Source: Ferruginibacter sp. (GTDB lineage: Bacteria > Bacteroidota > Bacteroidia > Chitinophagales > Chitinophagaceae). Taken from it: a stretch of DNA of 13,014 nt. Of this stretch, positions 7,256 through 13,014 are shown piece by piece; the stretch's first letter is position 1, and each line of letters begins with the position of its first letter. The stretch covers positions 1 through 13,014 of the forward strand of contig JANXOQ010000238.1 in assembly GCA_025357775.1 (NCBI GenBank). The letters are read 5' to 3'. A model generated the notes under the pieces. That model was not told where the DNA came from, searched no databases, and saw nothing but the letters and a program-made list of their open reading frames with translations. The position numbers were made by a program, and so were the translations under genes.

Positions 7256-8800
7256 TTAAGCACCCCAACCTTCCCTATCCAAACTCCTATACTGTATTGC
7301 TTCGGCAAGGTATTCAGGTTTTATATCTTTACTATCTGCAAGGTCTGCAATGGTTCGGCTCACTTTCAAAATACGGTCGTAGGCACGTGCGCTTAGGTTC
7401 AGTTTTTCCATAGCCACCTTTAACAAATTTGCCCCTGCGGTAGATATTTGGCAAACTTCTTTTAACTGTTTGCTACTCATTTGTGCATTAGCGTACACAC
7501 CGATACTTTCTTTGTATCGTTCGGCTTGTATTTCTCGTGCATGTATTACACGGGCTCGTATGCTTTCACTTTTTTCAAAATCTTTGGTGCTTTGCATTTC
7601 ACTAAAAGCTACAGGTGTTACTTCCACATGCAAATCTATTCTATCTAATAATGGGCCAGATATTTTACCTAAATATTTTTGCACAATACCTGGGCCACAG
7701 CTACATTCTCTTTCGGGGTGATTAAAATAACCGCATGGGCAAGGGTTCATAGAAGCAATAAGCATAAAACTTGCAGGAAAATCTAACGCTATTTTTGCTC
7801 GGCTAATGGTCACTTTTCTTTCTTCCATTGGTTGGCGCATTACTTCCAATACGGTTCTTTTAAACTCAGGCAGCTCGTCTAAAAATAATACGCCATTATG
7901 TGCCAAAGAAATTTCGCCAGGTTGTGGGTTACCACCGCCGCCAACTAGTGCTACGTCAGAAATTGTATGATGAGGCGAACGAAAGGGTCGCTTGCTTACT
8001 ATTGTTGCATTCTCAGGAAGTTTTCCTGCAACGCTATGTATTTTTGTAGTCTCAAGTGCTTCGTGCAAAGTGAGTGGTGGTAAAATTGTAGGCAATCTTT
8101 TTGCCAACATGGTTTTACCTGCACCAGGTGGTCCTATCAAGATAGCATTATGCCCGCCAGCAGCTGCAATTTCCAATGCACGTTTAATATTTTCTTGCCC
8201 CTTTACATCGCAAAAATCTATTTCAAAATCACTTTGAGCATCAGCAAATTCTGCACGAGTATCTACAATGGTTTGTACCAATGTTTTTTCATCTTTAAAA
8301 AAATCTATTACATCATTTATATGTTTTACTCCAAATACTTTTAAGTTATTTACCATGGCAGCTTCACGAGCATTTGCAGCTGGTAATATCAATCCTTCAA
8401 AACCTTCTTTGCGTGCCTGTATAGCTATAGGTAATGCACCTTTTATTGGTCTCACTTCTCCATCAAGGCTAAGCTCACCCATTATTACAAATTTTTCTAA
8501 CCGCTCAGGGTTTGTTATTTGTTCGGTTGCACCAAGCGTGCCTATGGCTATTGGAAGGTCAAATGCAGAACCTGTTTTTTTAATATCAGCTGGCGCAAGA
8601 TTTACCACCAATTTTGTACGTGGCATGTAATAATGATTGCTTTTTATTGCACTCTCTACTCGTTGCAAACTTTCCTTAACCGCATTATCTGGCAAGCCTA
8701 CTATAAAATAATGTTGCCCTTGGTTAGTTACATTTACTTCCACCGTTATTGTAATTGCCTCCACACCATACACCGCACTACCAAAGGTTTTTACAAGCAT
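7256..8800 (-). CDS. yifB: YifB/ComM family Mg-chelatase-like AAA+ ATPase
   Basis: The 514-residue protein has the full family layout. The N-terminal ChlI-like fold starts MLVKTFGSAVYGVEA. Walker A GPPGAGKT is at 223-230, the loop RSPHHTISDVALVGGG at 274-289, Walker B VLFLDE at 304-309, and a CPC...CSC cysteine set (C354, C356, C366, C368). Then come the DRIDLHVEV region and a C-terminal helical Mg-chelatase domain ending near SLDREGW. ComM is a hexameric helicase that promotes branch migration during natural transformation in Haemophilus and Vibrio; whether it does so here is inference. The frame is open upstream to an ATG at 8869, but the ATG at 8800 gives the family's N-terminus and length, and the extra 23 residues are unlike it. 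It is convergent with the large protein gene and divergent from parA. Confidence 0.95.
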   Translation of the reverse strand: MLVKTFGSAVYGVEAITITVEVNVTNQGQHYFIVGLPDNAVKESLQRVESAIKSNHYYMPRTKLVVNLAPADIKKTGSAFDLPIAIGTLGATEQITNPERLEKFVIMGELSLDGEVRPIKGALPIAIQARKEGFEGLILPAANAREAAMVNNLKVFGVKHINDVIDFFKDEKTLVQTIVDTRAEFADAQSDFEIDFCDVKGQENIKRALEIAAAGGHNAILIGPPGAGKTMLAKRLPTILPPLTLHEALETTKIHSVAGKLPENATIVSKRPFRSPHHTISDVALVGGGGNPQPGEISLAHNGVLFLDELPEFKRTVLEVMRQPMEERKVTISRAKIALDFPASFMLIASMNPCPCGYFNHPERECSCGPGIVQKYLGKISGPLLDRIDLHVEVTPVAFSEMQSTKDFEKSESIRARVIHAREIQAERYKESIGVYANAQMSSKQLKEVCQISTAGANLLKVAMEKLNLSARAYDRILKVSRTIADLADSKDIKPEYLAEAIQYRSLDREGWGA

Positions 8801-8969
8801 GCTAGTTTTATTTTTTTTTGAAGATAATGATTTGTAAAAGGATGCGCAAAAAATATTATGAAAATGCACTTAATGTAATATCAAAAGAATATAACCTCCA
8901 TTTTAAAAATAGAAGTTAACAGTAAGATGAGAGTAAGTAACACTCATTTTTTGCCCAAAAATACCGAAG

Positions 8970-9001
8970 TTTGCAATTTCCTTTTCAATAGTTTACATTT
9001 G
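8970..9001 (+). promoter_or_regulatory. Putative Bacteroidota-type promoter for parA
   Basis: TTTG at 8970-8973, 20 bases of spacer, then TACATTTG at 8994-9001 match the TTTG / TAnnTTTG consensus at its usual spacing. Transcription would start near 9007-9009, giving a leader of about 35 bases before the parA ATG at 9044. It is the best promoter match I found in the window and probably drives the parA-parB-DUF5683 run. Confidence 0.62.
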
Positions 9002-9043
9002 AATAATATTGAAATATTTTAACCATAAATAGTGCATGCAGCA

Positions 9044-9844
9044 ATGGCAAGAATTATAGGAGTAGCAAATCAAAAAGGGGGCGTAGGCAAAACTACCACA
9101 GCAATAAACCTTGCTGCTAGTTTAGCAATATTAGAATATAAAACATTGTTGGTAGATGCTGACCCACAAGCCAATAGCACCACAGGTATTGGATTTGATT
9201 TGCAAAATATTACAAAAAGTTTGTATGATTGTATGGTAAATGAAGCTACTGCAAGCGAAGTAGTCCTTAAAACAGATATGGAGTTTTTAGACCTTATACC
9301 ATCACACATTGACCTTGTAGGTGCAGAAATAGAAATGATAAACTATCCAAATAGGGAAACAGTTTTAAAAACCATTTTAGATGCAATAAGAGACCAATAC
9401 GATTTTATTGTAATAGACTGCTCTCCTTCGCTTGGATTAATAACGGTAAATGCATTGGTAGCTGCTGACAGTGTTGTTGTACCAGTACAAACAGAGTTTT
9501 TTGCACTTGAAGGTTTAGGAAAATTACTAAATACCGTAAAAATTGTTCAAAATAGATTAAATACTGAATTACAAATAGAAGGAATTCTAATGACGATGTA
9601 TGATGGTCGCTTACGCTTATGCAACCAAGTTGTAAGTGAAGTACGTAGGCATTTTGATGAAATGGTTTTTAGCAGCATCATTCATCGAAATACAAAACTT
9701 AGTGAAGCACCAAGCTTTGGAAAGCCTGTTATATTGTACGATAGCGATAGCAAAGGCGCAGTAAATTATTTAAACCTTGCAAAAGAAATTTTACAAAAAA
9801 ATAATATGACGAAGATAGATAGCGCTGAGAAAGTGATGAATTAA
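9044..9844 (+). CDS. parA: ParA/Soj family chromosome-partitioning ATPase
   Basis: This 266-residue protein is a short, chromosomal-type ParA without an N-terminal DNA-binding extension. The deviant Walker A KGGVGKTT (11-18) has the signature lysine. The Walker A' motif VDADPQAN is at 37-44, and the Walker B strand [12 protein letters not shown] has its Asp near 125. By family knowledge, ATP-bound dimers coat the nucleoid, and ParB stimulates their ATPase to move origin regions apart. An in-frame GTG at 9032 would add four residues. The ATG at 9044 is preferred because it yields [13 protein letters not shown], the common family N-terminus. parB follows after a long 193-base gap, and a good promoter match lies upstream. 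The chromosomal rather than plasmid assignment rests on the adjacent dapB and yifB. Confidence 0.95.
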   Translation: MARIIGVANQKGGVGKTTTAINLAASLAILEYKTLLVDADPQANSTTGIGFDLQNITKSLYDCMVNEATASEVVLKTDMEFLDLIPSHIDLVGAEIEMINYPNRETVLKTILDAIRDQYDFIVIDCSPSLGLITVNALVAADSVVVPVQTEFFALEGLGKLLNTVKIVQNRLNTELQIEGILMTMYDGRLRLCNQVVSEVRRHFDEMVFSSIIHRNTKLSEAPSFGKPVILYDSDSKGAVNYLNLAKEILQKNNMTKIDSAEKVMN

Positions 9845-9924
9845 TAAAATGTGCCAATTTACAAAGGGAGTTTAATTATTACTATACTACAAAACAAAAA
9901 ATTATTTAAACAAATTATAAAAAA

Positions 9925-10027
9925 TGAAAATTGAAAAATATAAAAGCATATGGCTAAATTAGAAAACTTTGATATAATAGATTTCTCAAAGTAACTATTT
10001 GCAGAGTTGCCCATTTTCAAATTTTCA
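9925..10027 (+). other. Nested inverted repeats in the parA-parB gap
   Basis: TGAAAATTGAAAA (9925-9937) is complementary to TTTTCAAATTTTCA (10014-10027) with one bulged base. Inside it, ACTTTGA (9966-9972) pairs perfectly with TCAAAGT (9986-9992) around a 13-base loop. The outer arm ends 10 bases before the parB ATG. The arms are AT-rich, so chance pairing is possible. A fold in the messenger between parA and parB is inference. Confidence 0.3.
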
Positions 10028-10037
10028 CAATTTCTCC

Positions 10038-10952
10038 ATGAGTTTATCCAAAAAAAACGATGCATTAGGAAAAGGTATAAGAAGCCTTTTGCAGAATATT
10101 GATACCGACCTTAAAAATACGGCTGGATCTTTAAAATCAGAAGTTGTAGAACAAAAAGTGGGCGTACAGAGGGTTTTATTAGATAAAATTGAAGTAAACC
10201 CTAATCAACCCCGTAAAGATTTTGATGAAACTGCCTTAAGTGAATTGGCGGCTTCTATAAAAATTCATAACATAATACAGCCACTAACTGTATCTGCAAT
10301 AGCAGGCGGAAAGTACCGTTTAATAGCAGGTGAGCGAAGGTTTAGGGCCTCTAAAATAGCAGGTTTAAAAGATGTACCAGTTTATGTAAGAGAAGCAAGT
10401 GCAGACCAATTGCTCGAACTTGCTTTACTAGAAAATTTACAAAGAGAAAACATAAATGCCATAGAAATCGCACTATATTATAAACGACTCATGGAAGATT
10501 TGGATTATACCCAAGAGCAAGTAGCAGAGCGTATGGGCAAAGAGCGAAGTACGGTTACCAACTATATTCGTTTATTAAAATTACCACCAGATATTCAAGT
10601 GGCTGTTCGCAATGGAGTAATAAGTATGGGGCATGCTCGTGCATTAATAAATGTAGATGTGGTGGATAAACAATTGTTTATTTTTTCGGAAATAAAAAAC
10701 AAACAATTATCTGTAAGGCAAACGGAAGACCTTGTGCGTAAAATGTATACTGGTGGCGGAATTGTTAAAAGTTCTATAAAAGCTAGCTTGCCACCTGCAT
10801 TTAAAAAAATAGAAGATAATTTAGCTTCAAATTTTGGTACAAAAGTTACCTTAGCCCATACCAAAAAAGGAAACGGCAGTATTACATTCGATTATTTTTC
10901 GCTTGATGAATTGAATGGTCTGCTAGATAAATTGAAGATTAATGTTAGCTAA
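10038..10952 (+). CDS. parB: ParB/Spo0J family chromosome-partitioning protein
   Basis: This 304-residue protein shows the canonical order. An N-terminal ParA-interacting stretch (KKNDALGKGIRSLL, 5-18) is followed by the ParB/sulfiredoxin-like CTPase domain, with NPNQPR at 54-59, GERRFRA at 98-104 and ENLQREN at 132-138. A helix-turn-helix (TQEQVAERMGKERSTVTNYIRLL, 158-180) includes recognition of parS, followed by the GHARAL segment (198-203) and a C-terminal dimerisation region. ParB loads on parS, slides as a CTP-gated clamp and activates ParA. The ATG at 10038 places the ParA-binding motif at the very N-terminus; a TTG at 9999 would add 13 unlikely residues. The stop codon overlaps the start of the DUF5683 gene by one base, so the two are probably cotranslated. 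No parS-like palindrome is seen in the window. Confidence 0.95.
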   Translation: MSLSKKNDALGKGIRSLLQNIDTDLKNTAGSLKSEVVEQKVGVQRVLLDKIEVNPNQPRKDFDETALSELAASIKIHNIIQPLTVSAIAGGKYRLIAGERRFRASKIAGLKDVPVYVREASADQLLELALLENLQRENINAIEIALYYKRLMEDLDYTQEQVAERMGKERSTVTNYIRLLKLPPDIQVAVRNGVISMGHARALINVDVVDKQLFIFSEIKNKQLSVRQTEDLVRKMYTGGGIVKSSIKASLPPAFKKIEDNLASNFGTKVTLAHTKKGNGSITFDYFSLDELNGLLDKLKINVS

Positions 10953-11593
10953 TGAAATTATTTTATTGTTTAAATGCTTTAATGCTTAGTTGTTTATTTG
11001 TAGCTGCACAAAAAAATGTTGTTATAAAGAAGGATACTACCATTACCATTAACTCAAATAATTTTAGCAAACAACAAATTGATTCTTCTTTTTTAAAAAA
11101 TTACAAACCTAGCAAAGCCATAAAACGCTCTGCAATGCTACCTGGTTGGGGACAATACACTAACAAAAAATATTGGAAAATACCGCTTGTATATGCTGGT
11201 GCAGGAATACCTGCGTATTTATTTTTTAGAAATCTAAAACAATATAAAGAGGCTAAGGCAGCTTACATAAATGCTACAGATGGCGATGCTACAAATAATG
11301 CTGAAATAATTGAACCATATAGAAGCGTAGTTGGAGACCCCGAAAGAATAAAAAATTTTAGAAATGAAGTAAGGCAAAATGTAGATTATTCTGTGTTGTT
11401 TTTTATAATTTTTTGGGGTTTAAATGTAGCAGATGCAGCTGTAGATGCTCACCTTAAAACATTTGATGTAAGTGATGAATTAAGTTTTAATTTTAAAACT
11501 GGTTATAGCGAATTTGCAAATACAATTGGGGTTAGTTTGGTGTTAAATATTGGCAAGAAGAAGACCTTTAAATACCCCCAAGGAGGACTTTAA
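10952..11593 (+). CDS. DUF5683 domain-containing exported or membrane protein
   Basis: The 213-residue protein has an N-terminal hydrophobic stretch ending LFVAAQ (about 5-20), a likely signal peptide. The DUF5683 hallmark follows: AIKRSAMLPGWGQYTNKKYW (56-75), then a hydrophobic segment (78-92) and a second one (146-162) ending in NVADAAVDAHL. Similar proteins sit beside parB and dapB in many Bacteroidota; their function is not known to me. The start codon shares a base with the parB stop codon, which ties it to the segregation genes. Topology suggests two inner-membrane helices after signal cleavage, or an uncleaved first helix. A tail of beta-like residues (SFNFKTGYSEFANTIGVSLVLNIG) suggests a strand-rich end. 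Confidence 0.85.
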   Translation: MKLFYCLNALMLSCLFVAAQKNVVIKKDTTITINSNNFSKQQIDSSFLKNYKPSKAIKRSAMLPGWGQYTNKKYWKIPLVYAGAGIPAYLFFRNLKQYKEAKAAYINATDGDATNNAEIIEPYRSVVGDPERIKNFRNEVRQNVDYSVLFFIIFWGLNVADAAVDAHLKTFDVSDELSFNFKTGYSEFANTIGVSLVLNIGKKKTFKYPQGGL

Positions 11594-11701
11594 GTTCTTC
11601 TCATTTTAAAATTTTTTTAATAAAATTCTTGCAATAAGTTTTAGTAACAATAAATAATTACGGACAATGGCCCCTTTAGCAGATTTGGGAGTTTTCTCAT
11701 T

Positions 11702-12421
11702 ATGAAAATAGCACTAATAGGATATGGAAAAATGGGTAAAGCCATTGAAGAAATTGCTTTACAGCGAGGTCATGAAATAGTACTAAAAATTACATCCGCT
11801 AATATTATTGATTTTACCAAAGAAAATTTGCAAAAATGTAATATAGCCATAGAATTTACTAATCCAGAAAGTACAATAAATAATCTACGTACATGTATAG
11901 ATGCTAGCGTGCCTGTAGTATGCGGTAGCACAGGCTGGGGTGAGCAAGAAGATGCTATAAAAAAATATTGTGTTGAAAAAAATGGCACATTATTGTATGC
12001 AAGTAATTTTAGTATAGGGGTAAATATTTTTTTTGAAATAAATAAAAAACTTGCAGCATTAATGGCTCATCAAAGTAGCTACCAAGTAACTGTAGAAGAA
12101 ATACACCATACCAAAAAAAAAGATTCCCCTAGTGGCACAGCTATATCTATTGCGCAGCAAATAATTGATAATAGGACAGATAAAGATAAATGGGTGCTGG
12201 GAGAGAATGCAAATAAAAATGAGCTAAGTATTTTTAGTAAAAGAGTAGACCCTGCGCCTGGTACTCATGTAGTAAAATATTCATCAGTAATAGATGATAT
12301 AGAAATAACGCATACAGCCCACAGCAGAAAAGGTTTTGCAGAAGGTGCTATGTTTGCTGCAGAATATGTTGCAGGTAAAAAAGGTATTTTTAATATGAAA
12401 GAAGTGCTCGGAATTTTTTAA
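11702..12421 (+). CDS. dapB: 4-hydroxy-tetrahydrodipicolinate reductase (DapB)
   Basis: This 239-residue protein matches the family's size for Bacteroidota. The Rossmann nucleotide-binding loop GYGKMG is at 7-12. CGSTGW (74-79) follows the cofactor domain, and the catalytic and substrate-binding block EIHHTKKKDSPSGTA spans about 133-147. By comparison with E. coli, His135 and Lys139 correspond to His159 and Lys163. It reduces the product of DapA with NAD(P)H in the diaminopimelate route to lysine and peptidoglycan cross-links; it is cytoplasmic. The E. coli protein is longer (273 residues), and the shorter N-terminal part, lacking some of the usual cofactor-domain strands, is what I expect for this phylum. 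It is 108 bases downstream of the DUF5683 gene on the same strand, so cotranscription is possible but the gap leaves room for its own promoter. Confidence 0.96.
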   Translation: MKIALIGYGKMGKAIEEIALQRGHEIVLKITSANIIDFTKENLQKCNIAIEFTNPESTINNLRTCIDASVPVVCGSTGWGEQEDAIKKYCVEKNGTLLYASNFSIGVNIFFEINKKLAALMAHQSSYQVTVEEIHHTKKKDSPSGTAISIAQQIIDNRTDKDKWVLGENANKNELSIFSKRVDPAPGTHVVKYSSVIDDIEITHTAHSRKGFAEGAMFAAEYVAGKKGIFNMKEVLGIF

Positions 12422-12560
12422 TACAATCTTGATTTACAAAATAGCCTACACATCTCACTTTCTTTTTTTATGAAAAAGGTTACGCATAAATTTTAGATTC
12501 TAATATAACGACTGAAGAAAATTGTACTTATTATTTTTTATATTCGGTACTACATACAAA

Positions 12561-12588
12561 TGCCTCACAAAATTTAATTTATGAGGCA
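12561..12588 (+). terminator. Putative bidirectional terminator hairpin between dapB and the barrel gene
   Basis: TGCCTCA (12561-12567) pairs perfectly with TGAGGCA (12582-12588) around a 14-base AT-rich loop that can pair further. The flanks are ATTTATTTATT on the plus strand and an AT-rich segment on the minus strand, not an unbroken T run. It lies between the convergent dapB and the right-edge barrel gene, the expected place for a shared terminator, hence the call. Confidence 0.55.
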
Positions 12589-12612
12589 ATTTATTTATTA
12601 GTTAAAAATATT

Positions 12613-13014
12613 CTACAGAATGTAAGCTACCCTTATTCCAAAAGCACCACCAAGGTTTGCATAACCAGTATATTTTAATTGTGCTTCTACTTTATCATTT
12701 ATCATAAAACCTATTCCCGGAGAGTAGGTAAATGGAGTTACACCAGAAAATAGACTTACACCAAGTTGTGCAGTACCAAAAAAATTATCAGAAAGGTAAT
12801 ATTTTACACCAACTAAAACAGGTATTGCGGTAAGCCCTGAAAACTTTGTAGCACCATCTATACTTTTGCCAGAGTAATTTAAAACACCGGACATTGCAGT
12901 TGCACGTGTCTTTTCATTAACCGCATATTCTATTTGGGCAGTGGCACCTATACCAAGTGAATGAGTAACACCTAAGCCTCCATTAGCAAAGCCTAATTCT
13001 GCTCCTACATTAAA
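12613..13014 (-). CDS. Outer-membrane beta-barrel protein, C-terminal part (runs off the window)
   Basis: The frame is open from the right edge to a TAG at 12613-12615, giving 133 residues with no stop; the start and signal peptide lie outside. An internal ATG at 12894 is not the true start, because coding sequence continues upstream of it without a break. The pattern is strongly beta: short glycine-rich strands with alternating hydrophobic residues (VGAELGFANGGLG, AIPVLVGVKYYLS, AQLKYTGYANLGG) separated by polar turns. The end, AFGIRVAYIL, resembles a closing barrel strand although the last residue is Leu rather than Phe. It is best described as an OmpA/OmpW-type or PorT-like barrel domain of unknown function. 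Its gene is convergent with dapB. Confidence 0.75.
   Translation of the reverse strand, partial: FNVGAELGFANGGLGVTHSLGIGATAQIEYAVNEKTRATAMSGVLNYSGKSIDGATKFSGLTAIPVLVGVKYYLSDNFFGTAQLGVSLFSGVTPFTYSPGIGFMINDKVEAQLKYTGYANLGGAFGIRVAYIL

Noticed and set aside
8801..8869. Upstream in-frame extension of yifB starting at 8869
   Set aside because: The added 23 residues are not family-like, and the ATG at 8800 gives the standard YifB N-terminus and length.
9950..9994. 14-codon ATG frame before parB
   Set aside because: Too short for support, with no recognisable product; it may only reflect the AT-rich gap. A second overlapping mini-frame in another phase shows such frames arise easily here.
9999..10037. 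TTG start adding 13 residues to ParB
   Set aside because: The stretch translates to a non-family segment rich in Phe, Ser and Asn, while the ATG at 10038 puts the ParA-interacting motif at the N-terminus.
9859..10065. 68-codon minus-strand frame between parA and parB
   Set aside because: It is rich in Phe, Ile and Asn, as random AT-rich frames are, and overlaps the parB start on the opposite strand.
9044..10952. parS centromere site near parAB
   Set aside because: I looked for a palindrome related to TGTTTCACGTGAAACA and found none in the window; CACGTG occurs only in unrelated contexts near 7384 and 12903.

Overview
The window looks like a chromosomal segment of a low-GC Bacteroidota, probably Chitinophagaceae-like. 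This is inferred from several traits: AT-rich intergenic DNA, start codons without clear Shine-Dalgarno sequences, promoter-like sites of the TTTG / TAnnTTTG type used by this phylum, a DUF5683 protein, and a very large secreted propeller plus beta-barrel protein of a kind I associate with Bacteroidota. No sequence search was possible, so the lineage rests on recognised families and signals.

Layout, left to right. An APC-type amino acid permease runs off the left edge on the minus strand (1-487). It is divergent from a tRNA-Arg with anticodon CCG (578-649), which has its own promoter-like site. Next come three minus-strand genes: a patatin-like phospholipase (714-1754), a small exported beta-rich protein of unknown function (1829-2362), and, after an AT-rich 440-base non-coding stretch, a glyoxalase II-like metallo-beta-lactamase hydrolase (2951-3589). 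A 54-codon small ORF (2803-2967) overlaps the 3' end of the hydrolase gene.

On the plus strand follows a 1147-residue exported protein (3664-7107). It has an N-terminal peptidase MA-like region without HExxH, a TolB/WD40-like propeller, a charged linker and a C-terminal outer-membrane barrel. It is convergent with the YifB/ComM AAA ATPase gene (7256-8800, minus), and a clear Rho-independent terminator lies between them.

Divergent from yifB is the plus-strand block parA - parB - DUF5683 - dapB. It joins chromosome segregation (ParA/ParB), an exported or membrane DUF5683 protein whose start codon overlaps the parB stop codon by one base, and the lysine/peptidoglycan-precursor enzyme DapB. A near-consensus promoter lies 43 bases before parA. 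After dapB a hairpin precedes a convergent outer-membrane beta-barrel protein gene that runs off the right edge (12613-13014, minus).

Overall this is mostly housekeeping chromosome. I see no transposase, phage gene, CRISPR array, toxin-antitoxin pair or obvious defence system. The items most worth a second look are the pseudoprotease-propeller-barrel protein, the unlisted small ORF overlapping the hydrolase gene, and nested inverted repeats in the unusually long parA-parB gap.
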